A stretch of 42,188 bases of DNA from Methylobacterium marchantiae. Lineage in GTDB: Bacteria > Pseudomonadota > Alphaproteobacteria > Rhizobiales > Beijerinckiaceae. This document shows, one piece after another, positions 1-8,474 of this stretch. The first letter of the stretch is position 1, and every line of letters begins with the position of its first letter. Position numbers and translations under genes: made by a program. The notes beneath the pieces were generated by a model. The model searched no databases. It was not told where the DNA came from and saw nothing but the letters and a program-made list of their open reading frames with translations. Location of the stretch: the NCBI RefSeq assembly GCF_022179405.1, contig NZ_BPQT01000058.1, positions 1 through 42,188 on the forward strand, written 5' to 3'.

Positions 1-466
1 GCGGTGAACCGCGGAGAGGGCAAGATGTGTGCTGGCGGACGAGCCGCCACCACCCACTTGGCAAAGGGGCCTTGCAGGCCCCCGTTGCATCCCCCCGGCA
101 GCGGCGCATCCCGGCATCGAGCCGAGAGACGCCGCGGCAACGAGGTGGCCGTTGCATCGCCAGTCAAGGGCGCGATCTCGGTCCCCCGATGAACCGAGAG
201 ACGCTTGTCCCTGTAGAGCCGGAAGAGCTTCTTGTGGTTGAGCTTTTGCCCCTATCGCCGCAACAGGATCAGAAGCCGCCTGTAGCCGAACCGGCGACGT
301 TCGTCGGCCAAGCTGCGCAGCCGCGCCCGCGCGGCCGCATCGTCACCGCGGGTCGAGGCGTAGCGGTACGTCTTCGGCTCCAGGCCGATTAGCCTGCAGG
401 CGCGACGCTGCGAGTAGCTCTTGTCGTCGATAGCTCAGCTCACGGCCATTCACCGTGTGCCGGGCG
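1..466 (-). pseudogene. IS3-family transposase orfB remnant
   Basis: Reading leftward from about 440, the translation contains SYSQRRACRLIGLEP, then an RFGYRR segment and NHKKLFRLYR. These are the N-terminal hallmarks of IS3-family OrfB (the HTH_21 region before the DDE core). The frame is interrupted by stops at the orfA junction and after RRLLILLRR. It shifts near position 205 (a GDRDRALDWR segment appears in another frame), and the similarity is lost before the window edge. No DDE catalytic core is visible, so this piece cannot encode a working transposase. It lies directly downstream of the orfA piece in the usual IS3 order. The outer end of the element is not resolved here. Confidence 0.75.
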
Positions 467-748
467 TCAGAGGTTTTTTCCTACCGCCTTACGAAGCGTC
501 TCCACGTCGAGCATCGCACTGGCCAGGGGCTTCTTGAGCTTGCGGCTTTCCTCGTCGAGCACCTTCACGCGTCGCGCGTCAGACACCTCCATCCCGCCGT
601 AGCGCGTGTGCCACGTGCAGAACGTCGTGTCGCTGATCCCGTGACGGCAGCAGATCTCAGCCACCGTCAGCCCCAGTCGCTGCACCTTCAAGATACCGAT
701 GATCTGCTCTTCGTTGAACCGGCTCTTCTTCATCTTCCGTCTCCACAT
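467..748 (-). pseudogene. IS3-family transposase orfA (N-terminal helix-turn-helix protein)
   Basis: This encodes 93 aa starting MWRRKMKKSRFNEEQIIGIL, with TVAEICCRHGISDTTFCTW as the helix-turn-helix and a leucine-rich C-terminus. That is the typical length and order of an IS3 OrfA, which binds the terminal repeats and supplies the frameshift partner of OrfB. The frame itself looks intact, but OrfB is broken, so the element is classed as dead. The upstream IS boundary probably lies between 750 and 850, just before vsr, but no inverted repeat could be paired because the other end is outside the window. Confidence 0.75.
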
Positions 749-884
749 CGACGGACCCTAGATTCAAAACGAGGGCACTTCCGGGGGCAACGTCAGAGGT
801 TGCCAGAGAACGGAGCCTAGATCTGGATTCTGTACGTCAAAGGTCCATAAAAGCGATGAAACCGCCAACCTTAAGGGATTTTTC

Positions 885-1334
885 GTGATCGACACATTGA
901 CGCCGGAGGCTCGCTCCCGGAACATGTCTCGTATCCGTGGGAAGAATACGAAACCCGAGCTCGTCGTGCGTCGTATCCTGCGTAGCACGGGCGTCGGCTA
1001 TCGGCTGCACGTGAAGGCTCTGCCAGGATGCCCAGATATCGTGATGGCGGGCCGCAGACGCATCATCGAAGTGCGGGGATGCTTCTGGCATCGACATCCC
1101 GGATGTCGGTTTGCCTACGAGCCAAAAACGCGACAGGAGTTCTGGAATACCAAACTTGAAGCCAACGTAGCTCGCGATCGCCAGAACGAGGCCATTCTGA
1201 GCGAGAAGGGATGGCACGTACTTGTGATTTGGGAGTGCGAAATCAGGGACTTGGGGGCACTTCGTGAGAGGATTTCCTGCTTCCTTGAGATTGACCCCAC
1301 AAATTGCCATCCTGCTGCGATCGCGAAAGTGTAA
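885..1334 (+). CDS. vsr: Very short patch repair endonuclease Vsr
   Basis: The 149-aa protein matches the Vsr family over its whole length. It has MSRIRGKNTKPE near residues 14-25, PGCPDIV with Asp51 (the residue number of the catalytic Asp of E. coli Vsr), GCFWHRH at 65-71, and a C-terminal WHVLVIWECE strand. Vsr nicks beside T:G mismatches created by deamination of 5-methylcytosine and normally accompanies a C5 methyltransferase, which is the next gene. The putative zinc ligands (Cys66, His71, a following Cys and the Cys in WECE) are present. The start is GTG at 885, with AAGGGA seven bases upstream. An oddity is that the position just before GCFWH, His in E. coli Vsr, is Arg64 here. Confidence 0.92.
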   Translation: MIDTLTPEARSRNMSRIRGKNTKPELVVRRILRSTGVGYRLHVKALPGCPDIVMAGRRRIIEVRGCFWHRHPGCRFAYEPKTRQEFWNTKLEANVARDRQNEAILSEKGWHVLVIWECEIRDLGALRERISCFLEIDPTNCHPAAIAKV

Positions 1335-1403
1335 AATTAAATTCAGCCCGAGCCTGGCTTTCCACGTCGGACCTGGTAGCGTTCCCCCTTCAATGATGGG
1401 TGG

Positions 1404-2441
1404 GTGAGCGTGATCAGAGGTCTCGACATTTTCTGTGGTGCCGGAGGTGGAAGCTGGGGCGCAAGAGCGTCTGGCGTCAACTTTGTGGGTGCCATCGACA
1501 TGTGCGCAAACGCGACACAAACTTACAAAGCAAACTTCCCAGATACGTGGGTCGTTACATCGCGTCTTGAGGATGTTGATGTAGCTAGCTTGGTGCGCCG
1601 CCTTGGTAGAGTAGACCTTTTACTGTCGTCGCCCGAATGCACCAACCACACCTGTGCCAAAGGGTCGGCACCGCGGGACGAATCCAGTCGTGCGACCGCG
1701 ATGCACGTTGTGAGCTACGCACGAGCTTTCCGACCAAGGTGGTTGGTGCTTGAGAACGTCGTGCACATGCGGCCCTGGACGCGCTACGAGGAACTGAAGA
1801 GTGAGCTCCGTTCACTAGGTTACCGGCTTGCCGAGCAGATTTTGAATGCCGCGGACTTCGGCGTCCCGCAGAGCCGACGACGGTTGTTCTTGGTTGGCGA
1901 TCTGAAAGGGGATCCCAAATTGATTGATGCTACTGCAACACATCTGCGGCCAGTTGTTGCCAATATTCTCGATCAAACCGAAAGTTGGCCGATGACTCCT
2001 TTGAGGCGGCAAGGGCGCGCTCAGGCAACCCTTGATCGCGCAGACCGGGCAGTCGCAGCCATAGGCAAGGAAACACCGTTTCTCATTGTCTACTACGGGA
2101 CGGATGGTAGCGGTGGATGGCAAAGGCTTACTCGACCTTTGCGAACGATCACCACCGTTGATCGCTTTGCGCTTGTCGTACCAAGTCCCGACGGACATAG
2201 AATGCGCATGCTGCAGGTTCCCGAACTAAGCCGCGCTATGGGGTTCGATGACGTATTTAAGTTCAACTTCGGTACTAGACGGGATCGCATTCGGATGTTG
2301 GGCAACGGCATTTGCCCGCCTGTTATGAAGGCTGTCGTTGGGGCACTCACCGGATCAGAAGGAAGTCCAGCCAAGCCGAGACTGCGAGTTGGCGACATGC
2401 TGCATGACACCGTCCAAGAGTTGATCTCGGAGTCGGCCTAG
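1404..2441 (+). CDS. DNA (cytosine-5)-methyltransferase
   Basis: The 345-aa protein carries the ordered C5-MTase motifs: I (DIFCGAGGGSWGAR, residues 8-21, SAM binding), IV (SSPECTNHT, with Cys79 as the probable nucleophile), VI (ENV), VIII (QSRRRLF) and X (GNGICPPV). Motif IV reads P-E-C instead of the usual P-C, a variant I recall from a subset of Dcm-like enzymes. It would methylate cytosine at a site not deducible here. It follows vsr by 69 bp on the same strand, so the two are probably co-transcribed. GTG codons at 1404 and 1410 are both possible starts. The last 87 bp overlap the 3' end of the convergent receiver-protein gene. No cognate restriction endonuclease gene is visible beside it. 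Confidence 0.9.
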   Translation: MSVIRGLDIFCGAGGGSWGARASGVNFVGAIDMCANATQTYKANFPDTWVVTSRLEDVDVASLVRRLGRVDLLLSSPECTNHTCAKGSAPRDESSRATAMHVVSYARAFRPRWLVLENVVHMRPWTRYEELKSELRSLGYRLAEQILNAADFGVPQSRRRLFLVGDLKGDPKLIDATATHLRPVVANILDQTESWPMTPLRRQGRAQATLDRADRAVAAIGKETPFLIVYYGTDGSGGWQRLTRPLRTITTVDRFALVVPSPDGHRMRMLQVPELSRAMGFDDVFKFNFGTRRDRIRMLGNGICPPVMKAVVGALTGSEGSPAKPRLRVGDMLHDTVQELISESA

Positions 2442-3698
2442 GGGCTTGATTTTACCTATTTGTCTAGGCGGGGGTGACAGAGTTACCTTGGCGGTTGCAT
2501 AGAGGCCTATTAACTCGCCATCTAGCTTAAGTGTTGGCAGCTTAACAACGTGATCACCGGCTGAGTCCTGGTTTCCCAGGAAATGCGGAACGCCCAGACA
2601 TACGAGTGCTCGACGCATACCCCTCTTCTGGTTTGAAACATCACAGGCTGGCACCACCTCCAATAGCCACCAGCGACAGGCATGGGCGAATAAGTCGAAC
2701 AAATCTTCATCTATTGGTTGTTGCGATGTATTGCTATTGGGGTTATCCAATTTCCAGCTTTGAACTAAAGATTTTTTTGTCTTATCAGCTTTTAAAAAAT
2801 GCTGATGGATCAGCGTTGTCAGTTCACAACCTATCAGGCGCTGGAGAACCGAATGCAAGTCTATTGGAACTCGTGACAGGGCCCCTCTTTCACCAGCAGA
2901 TCCGCTCGGATCAAGATGAAGAGAGGTATTGAGTTCAGCCTTCTGATCATCATTGAGAGTAGCTGTAGTTGCACATCCGAAAGCTTCGCTCCAGAGCTGA
3001 CGTTCGCTTGAGCGGATGACCTTTCGAACAAGCCGATCCCCAAATGCGGGCGCGACAGCCTGGAAGACGTTCTCAGGACGCGGTTCCCCTCCGTCCACTG
3101 CTTTCGACAGCGCCTTTAGGACATCCGCGATTGTTGGGCCTCCGTTATTCGATTGACCATGCGACGCAAGATCAGCGATGGACCGAGAGATATCTCGGGC
3201 CGCAGAGGCCGCTCGGATTTCCAAGTCGAATATGGCACCTACCACTGGATCTGTAGAGACTTCAGTATTTATAGCAATTGCAATTTCCTTTATTTTAAAT
3301 TTTCCTCTTGCATCTAAAAAATTGTTTTTACTTAACGGAATAGATTTTATCGGGGCGCGGGCTCCTAATGAATCCAATAGCACGTTATGCAAATCGGGCA
3401 CCTGATTCGGTGCAGCGGTCCAGGCGATAAGCAGCCATGGTCCATTTTCCTCCACGAGCACTGTATCCAGTACCGCAGCCACTGCTCTATGCTGCTGAAT
3501 AGGAGGACCGGCACTTGCAATCAACCCTATGTCAGAAAATACAATTCGCACACCCGGATGACAACGCCTAATTGATCTGCTGCCCTTATAATGAAAAGGC
3601 AGCACACCGACACCAGTTGATTGCAAAGCGCTTACAATACCTTGTAGATCGTTCAACTGATCATCGATAGCGATGACCTGAGCACCTGGAAACCTCAT
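2355..3698 (-). CDS. Receiver-domain protein paired with a GHKL ATPase/kinase-like protein
   Basis: This is a 447-aa protein. The N-terminal ~125 residues carry a complete two-component receiver signature: Asp12-Asp13 after the first strand (VIAIDD), Asp56 as phosphoacceptor (IVFSDIG), Thr94 (IAWTAAP) and Lys124 (SIPLSK). The remaining ~320 residues (polar, then a Trp/Cys-rich patch FDLFAHACRWWLL) match nothing I recognise; no DNA-binding domain is obvious. The chosen start at 3698 overlaps the stop of the upstream ATPase gene by one base (TAATG), so the pair is translationally coupled. Reading further upstream only enters the ATPase gene in another frame. Base composition between about 2700 and 3300 is clearly AT-richer than in flanking genes, consistent with horizontal acquisition. 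The function is probably signal reception or effector in a defence-like module (inference). Confidence 0.75.
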   Translation of the reverse strand: MRFPGAQVIAIDDQLNDLQGIVSALQSTGVGVLPFHYKGSRSIRRCHPGVRIVFSDIGLIASAGPPIQQHRAVAAVLDTVLVEENGPWLLIAWTAAPNQVPDLHNVLLDSLGARAPIKSIPLSKNNFLDARGKFKIKEIAIAINTEVSTDPVVGAIFDLEIRAASAARDISRSIADLASHGQSNNGGPTIADVLKALSKAVDGGEPRPENVFQAVAPAFGDRLVRKVIRSSERQLWSEAFGCATTATLNDDQKAELNTSLHLDPSGSAGERGALSRVPIDLHSVLQRLIGCELTTLIHQHFLKADKTKKSLVQSWKLDNPNSNTSQQPIDEDLFDLFAHACRWWLLEVVPACDVSNQKRGMRRALVCLGVPHFLGNQDSAGDHVVKLPTLKLDGELIGLYATAKVTLSPPPRQIGKIKPLGRLRDQLLDGVMQHVANSQSRLGWTSF

Positions 3699-5800
3699 TA
3701 CGCATCCTTGAAAATGAATGCCACAACAGCACCGTCGATGTATTCGGGCATGCCGATCTCCCGTGGATCTGGGAAAGCGAGTCTTCCGCCTGACAGTTCC
3801 ATGGCAAGGTTGGCATAATACAGACCGAGTCCCATCCCGCCAGGACGACGGCTCCAAAATGGTCGGATTAGGTCGTCCGGTGGATCCTTTAATCCGGGCC
3901 CGTTGTCGCCAACAATAAGAGCCGTACCGTCGGCATACTCGTCACTCGACCCTACCCATATCCGTCGTTGGAAATCGCCTTTTGGCGGATCGTCCGGCCA
4001 TCGTACGCGCGTCCAGAAGATGGCATTGTCGATCGCGTTCGATATTGCACCGATAGCGAGCCCACGAGATGCTCGGACGTTCCGATCAAGTTGCTCCCCT
4101 TTCCCAAGCGGGAAGTCGATCGCAACTTGATGCACCTTGAATCTGATTTGGTTGAGAAACATGGCTTCTCGCGCAAGCTTGACGAGGCTGTGCTTGCGCG
4201 AGGGTTCTTTTTTCAGAACCGTTGCGAATCCTTCCAGTAGATCCTTCAGATAGCTGGTTCTCTGCTCGATCTCAGGCATGCTCTCGCGACGTGCAATCGC
4301 TTCAACCAGACCGCGAACTCCTCTCTCAAGCTCATGAAATATAAGCGAAAGCTGAAGGCCGGCGTTACCTGAATTCAGCATGATCTCGCGGAGCTGATCG
4401 TACTCCCGTTTAACATCGTCAACTAGAGCAACAAGAGTTGAAAGGCCCCGCTGCGAAAGTTCCTTCCTAAGTTGCGTGACTGGAGTATCGATCGAACGAG
4501 CGACTGGCTGTTTTATACCTGTCAGTGCTGTTCTTAAAACTTGTTTGTGAACCGAACGCTTATTTTCAAAAATAGACAAAGCAGACATGACCACCTCCTT
4601 TAGGCGATCGAATGCATTGTTCTCGACGAAACCCTCTCTGTTCGTCTTTTCTGTAAGCTGAAAGCTCTCATCTAATTTTAAATTTATCCGACCAAGTACC
4701 AAATTCCGGCTAATATTTCTAGTTGGCGTATTAACACGCCGAAGATCTAGGCCAAGCCAATCGTCATCGGGTTCACCGTAATTGTACACCCGAACTCCAT
4801 CCCGATATATTCTTACCCCGCCATTGTTATCGAGATAGTCACGCACTATTTGCTTCTGTGGTAAAAAATTCCAGGTTTCGCGATCCCGATCGAAAACATG
4901 AAACGTTCCAGAGATTGATCCAATGCCTAATATTAGATCTTGATCAGCAACGACTTTTTTCCTCCCTGCTGATAGCAGTAGAGGCTCAACCCCACTTAAG
5001 ATCGCTCCTTCGATCTTGATTCCACTGTATGGTCGAAAAACGTAGGTCCAGTTGATGTGATTGCCATCAAATGTGAATTCGAAGGTCCACATTGATATAG
5101 CGAGCACCTTTACCGGATCCGGCAAGTCCTCAACGGTTTTCTCCATACCTGGCAAACGCAGTTCTACCTGGAAGTCTGAAGGGCCTGATGTAGGGTCAGC
5201 AATCGATGTCAGGCTTCGATGAAGATCCCTGATTTCTCCTCTGGTCCAACTATCTCTTAGAGCCTCAATGACGATGCGTGTGCCGTGCTTGTTCCCCAGA
5301 AAGGTCATTGGCTTCCGCTCGACGATCGGAATACGAATCTCGTCGAGGTAGCGGTGAGAAAGCATTCTGGACCAGTCGAGCGTAACGACGACTTCTGTGC
5401 CGCTGCGCTGGCGCGTGATCATCCTGATGCGTCCGCCAAGCTTGTGAACCGCAAACCTGCCCAGCCCCTTCTCGCCGAGCGGAAGGCGGCCGAGCGGAGA
5501 GCGCACCTTTGCTTCCCGCTGCAATCTGCGGTGATCATCCGCTGGAGTGAGCCAGACATTCACAATCGTTTCGGAGGACATCCCCGAGCCGTCGTCCGTG
5601 ACAACGATGCGTGCATCCGGTGTGTTCAGGTGCTCAAGCGTGACGACAACTTTTCGAGCATCAGCATCATAAGCATTTTTTACAAGTTCGAAGACGGCGA
5701 GGCGAGGGCTACCGATGAGCTCATCGCCAAGGAGCTGAAGGATACGTGCCCGCGGCCGAAAACCTGCCTCAAGCGGAACGGTGGCGGGTTGCTTGGCCAT
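3698..5800 (-). CDS. Dual GHKL ATPase: Hsp90/MORC-like N-terminus and histidine-kinase-like C-terminus
   Basis: The 700-aa protein has two separate GHKL folds. The N-terminal one shows ELVKNAYDAD (Glu38, Asn42, Asp45), DDGSGM (69-74) and GEKGLGRFA (109-117), the pattern of Hsp90/MutL/MORC-type ATPases. The C-terminal one is kinase-like: GAISNAIDNA near residue 590, VGDNGPGL near 631 and GGMGLGLYYA near 655. Between them is a helical region with an H-box-like FHELERG whose His489 is a plausible phosphoacceptor. Its partner is the receiver protein encoded immediately downstream with a one-base overlap. No membrane segment is visible, so it is predicted cytoplasmic. The combination with vsr and a C5-MTase resembles MORC/MutL-like ATPases reported in restriction-modification neighbourhoods (established theme; this exact set is inference). 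Confidence 0.8.
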   Translation of the reverse strand: MAKQPATVPLEAGFRPRARILQLLGDELIGSPRLAVFELVKNAYDADARKVVVTLEHLNTPDARIVVTDDGSGMSSETIVNVWLTPADDHRRLQREAKVRSPLGRLPLGEKGLGRFAVHKLGGRIRMITRQRSGTEVVVTLDWSRMLSHRYLDEIRIPIVERKPMTFLGNKHGTRIVIEALRDSWTRGEIRDLHRSLTSIADPTSGPSDFQVELRLPGMEKTVEDLPDPVKVLAISMWTFEFTFDGNHINWTYVFRPYSGIKIEGAILSGVEPLLLSAGRKKVVADQDLILGIGSISGTFHVFDRDRETWNFLPQKQIVRDYLDNNGGVRIYRDGVRVYNYGEPDDDWLGLDLRRVNTPTRNISRNLVLGRINLKLDESFQLTEKTNREGFVENNAFDRLKEVVMSALSIFENKRSVHKQVLRTALTGIKQPVARSIDTPVTQLRKELSQRGLSTLVALVDDVKREYDQLREIMLNSGNAGLQLSLIFHELERGVRGLVEAIARRESMPEIEQRTSYLKDLLEGFATVLKKEPSRKHSLVKLAREAMFLNQIRFKVHQVAIDFPLGKGEQLDRNVRASRGLAIGAISNAIDNAIFWTRVRWPDDPPKGDFQRRIWVGSSDEYADGTALIVGDNGPGLKDPPDDLIRPFWSRRPGGMGLGLYYANLAMELSGGRLAFPDPREIGMPEYIDGAVVAFIFKDA

Positions 5801-6211
5801 GATGACTCTTTTTGCCTGTCAAGGTTCTAGCATCGTCTTAACGCTACCCATAGTGCTCCCCAAAAGAGGGCTGCCACTCGGCGGCGTCTCGATCTGCGAT
5901 GGTGCTCGACCCAAATGTTGGCGTTGAGGTCAGACTGTCGGCCAATACGAGCCAAGGTACGGCAGCCGTTGAACGGCTACGATCCTGATCGTTTATGGAA
6001 TCAGGGAAGGACGATCTTAGCTCTAAGCGCGCCAGGACGACACCCAGCAGGCGGCTTGATTCCTGCCGAGCTGCGTCATCCACCAGGGCATTTGCCGGGA
6101 TTGTAGGCGCTGTCCCGACTGCGGCGGATCAAGCTCTGCCTTCGATAGCCGATACGTCTGGCATACCAAAAAAACACGGTCATACTCCGAGAACGCCGTT
6201 CTCTATGGCCT
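5801..6211. other. Intergenic spacer between the ATPase and relaxase genes
   Basis: About 410 bp with no convincing gene on either strand; the short frames here show no family resemblance or ribosome binding site. A 7+7 bp perfect inverted repeat with a one-base centre (6189-6203) lies just beyond the relaxase stop. It is too tight for a terminator hairpin and its role is unknown. Upstream signals for the ATPase gene should lie in the first ~150 bp, but no clear promoter boxes were seen. Confidence 0.5.
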
Positions 6212-7501
6212 TCAGAGGGAAGGGCCCGACCGTCGGCGGCGTTTGCGTGGTTCCTTACGTCGGGGCTCGGTCTCGGTCGGCATTTCCGTCTGCGCCATCG
6301 CCTGGGTATCGGTAATGTCTCGTTTGAGTAAGGCCTGTTCGTCTAGATGAGCGCTGCGGATGTGGCGGAACTCGTCCTGAAGTTCGCGCCGGTTGGCGAG
6401 TTGCCGGTCGATCAGTGTCTGACGCTCGATGGCATCGCGCCGCGCTGACGTGTCGACCTCGATCTCGTTCTGCCTTCGCAGCTTGGCATGGCGGCCGACG
6501 ACCCGGTCCCAGATGCCAAGCAGTCCTTTTCGGAGCCGCTGGCTCTTGGCGCGCGCCTCCTCGACACTGCGGCGTGCCTGTGCATCTGCGAGGTCGCGTC
6601 GCTCGCCCCGCTGCGAAACGACCATTATACGCCGCTTGACTTCGAGGCGGGCAGCCGCGTCCTCGAACTCCCGCGTGGCCTCGTCCGCAAGGCCGGTCAA
6701 CTTCTCGCCGAGACGAGCCGCCATCTGCGCCCGAACGTCGGCGACGGGGTTCAGTGTCTCACCGTCGCCGAACCGGGCGCGCACAGCCTTGGTTGGGATG
6801 CCGACCCAACGCGCGACCGCATAGACCTCACCCCGGTAATCAACGGCGACGACGCCCCGGCGGTCGCCGCGTGCGAGCATGAGACCACGTGCGTCGAGCG
6901 CGTGCTGAAAGCCGGCAGCGGAATCCGACGCCGCCCAGCATTCTTGGAAGAGGGCCTTCAGGGCACGCGCATCCTGCTCGGTCCGGCGCGCCTGCTGCCA
7001 TTCCGCCCGGCTGAAGTTCAGCGGATCGCGCTCCGCGCTGTCGATGAGCCCGGCCGGCATGCGCCAACCATGCTCGATGTAGAGCCTGCGCGAAACATCT
7101 CGCAGCTTCACCTTGAAGTGCGGCAGGTTGATCGCTCGCATGCGCTCGGGGTCGATGCGCGACCAGACGCAATGGGCGTGGCGGCGGCCCTCCTTCTCGT
7201 GGAATACGATGGCCCGCGGCTGTCCAACCAGACCGACCTTCGTCTCGATGTCCGTGATCGCCTTCTCGAACACCTCGACCGGGACCGATTCGCGTTCCGG
7301 TGGGCTGAGGCTGAGCGAGAACAGGAACTGCGTGCAGCGCGTGCCGCGGCTGAGGGCATAGGATTCGTTTAAGGCGTCCACGAAGTTATCGGCGACGAAG
7401 CCGCGAAGCTCGTGGACGCTCACGTGTTCGTTGTCCCGCTCGTTGAGCAGGTGCCAGGCCAACTGCTTGGCGCCCGCCCGCTGGCTAGCCTTCAGGATCA
7501 C
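6212..7501 (-). CDS. Relaxase / mobilisation nuclease
   Basis: This encodes 429 aa. The N-terminal half is a relaxase domain: ILKASQRAGAKQLAWHLLN, then RGTRCTQFLFSLSLSPP and the metal-binding histidines His101, His108 and His110 in VFHEKEGRRHAHCVWSRID. The C-terminal half is charged and helical and ends in a basic tail (KEPRKRRRR). Such proteins nick oriT and pilot the strand into a type IV secretion channel; none is encoded here, so the module would be mobilisable, not self-transmissible. The start is GTG at 7501, overlapping the MobC stop as GTGA. A longer frame would extend into mobC and is rejected. Related relaxases usually begin M-I-L-x-x-S/N-Q, which fits this start. Confidence 0.85.
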   Translation of the reverse strand: MILKASQRAGAKQLAWHLLNERDNEHVSVHELRGFVADNFVDALNESYALSRGTRCTQFLFSLSLSPPERESVPVEVFEKAITDIETKVGLVGQPRAIVFHEKEGRRHAHCVWSRIDPERMRAINLPHFKVKLRDVSRRLYIEHGWRMPAGLIDSAERDPLNFSRAEWQQARRTEQDARALKALFQECWAASDSAAGFQHALDARGLMLARGDRRGVVAVDYRGEVYAVARWVGIPTKAVRARFGDGETLNPVADVRAQMAARLGEKLTGLADEATREFEDAAARLEVKRRIMVVSQRGERRDLADAQARRSVEEARAKSQRLRKGLLGIWDRVVGRHAKLRRQNEIEVDTSARRDAIERQTLIDRQLANRRELQDEFRHIRSAHLDEQALLKRDITDTQAMAQTEMPTETEPRRKEPRKRRRRSGPSL

Positions 7502-7944
7502 CGCGATCGGCCCTCGATCAGGCCAAGGGCCGCGACCAGTTGGTCCCGCATCGAGCGGACGTGTGCGCAGGCCTGTTCGATCTCGGCCAGCGTTGGCTGA
7601 TCGAGAGGCAGGCACCCCGTGCGGGCTTCGCTCACGAGCCGGTTCAGGTTGTAGGCGATGCCGGACTGACCGAGGAGGCCGAGGACTCGCGCCAAGGCTT
7701 CCTGATCGGCGATCGGTCGATAGGAGCGCCCCTTACGGGGAGCCGCCTCACCGGAAAACAGCACTTTTCTGACGTAGGCGCTCAGCGACATGCTGGCAGC
7801 GGCGGCCTGAAGCCGTTCAAGCTCGACCTCTGTGAAGCGCAGTGTGAGGCGAGGAGAGGGCTTAGCGGTTCGTTTCGCTGATGTGGCACCCGCCTCGAAT
7901 GCCTGCCGCAGAGCGGTCCGGCATTCCTGATGACCGGGCCTCAT
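7498..7944 (-). CDS. MobC-like relaxosome accessory protein
   Basis: The 148-aa protein has a short basic N-terminus, then LTLRFTEVELERLQAAAASMSLSAYVRKVLF, a ribbon-helix-helix-like segment near residues 33-63. It ends in a helical part containing GQSGIAYNLNRLVSEARTG, which recurs in MobC proteins. MobC binds near oriT and helps the relaxase to melt the nick site. The gene directly precedes the relaxase gene with a four-base GTGA overlap, the classic mob pair. The ATG at 7944 has only a weak upstream purine run. The family call rests on context plus the C-terminal signature. Confidence 0.8.
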   Translation of the reverse strand: MRPGHQECRTALRQAFEAGATSAKRTAKPSPRLTLRFTEVELERLQAAAASMSLSAYVRKVLFSGEAAPRKGRSYRPIADQEALARVLGLLGQSGIAYNLNRLVSEARTGCLPLDQPTLAEIEQACAHVRSMRDQLVAALGLIEGRSR

Positions 7945-8123
7945 GGCTGGGGCCCTCCGAAATCAACCTTCTGCTTCGACAGGCAGGTGTTCCAATCCGC
8001 CAAAGTCTCGAAGAGCGCGTTCGACGTTTCTCCGTCGAGGCGCGCCAATCTTTTCCGAGCCATTGCTTGGGCGGGAATATCTCTTAAATAAATGTCTTAT
8101 GCACCCGCTGGTCATACAATCCG
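7945..8123. other. Spacer upstream of mobC, candidate oriT region
   Basis: This 179-bp gap separates divergent mobC (-) and the integrase fragment (+). Mobilisation origins commonly lie directly upstream of mobC, so this is the best place for oriT, but no inverted repeat with a recognisable nick consensus was identified. An AT-rich patch near 8080-8100 could provide promoter elements. Confidence 0.3.
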
Positions 8124-8440
8124 GTGGTGCAAACAGTCATGGCCCTGATGTCATATCTCCTCCGCGACAGGCTGGGCACGTACTATTTCCGCCGCGTCAT
8201 CCCGGCGGACCTCAGGCCATTCATGCCTGCCCCCTGGACGGGCGAGGCGAACTGGAAGCTCAGCCTCAAGACAAAGTCCCCTGCCACTGCAAAGCAGGCG
8301 GCCTCGCGCTTCCTTCGGGATTGCATGGCGGACTTCGAGGCGGCCGAGCGGGGAGCCTGCGGTTGCCAGCCCGAGACTCACCGTCCTGCCTCCGGCCGAA
8401 GCGATTGAGCGGGAAATGCTGGCTGGCCTCCTAGATGTAT
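8124..8440 (+). pseudogene. Truncated phage-type integrase (N-terminal fragment)
   Basis: The frame encodes MSYLLRDRLGTYYFRRVIP (from the ATG at 8148), then PWTGEANWKLSLKT and an AKQAASRFLRDC helix. This is the N-terminal part of Methylobacterium-type tyrosine recombinases or integrases. A frameshift occurs near 8350: the expected continuation (PPAEAIEREMLAGLLD) is readable in another frame. The sequence then runs into the IS5-type transposase region by about 8440. The SAM-like core-binding domain and the catalytic domain with its R-H-R-Y residues are absent, so the product cannot recombine DNA. It probably marks one end of the integrated mobilisable element whose other genes lie to the left. 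Confidence 0.75.
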
Positions 8441-8474
8441 GAACCTGAGGGTTCTGGGATCCAGATGAGGAGGC

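Noticed and set aside
6189-6203. Short perfect palindrome near the relaxase stop
   Set aside because: 7-bp arms with a one-base centre occur by chance in GC-rich DNA and no gene boundary demands an operator here.
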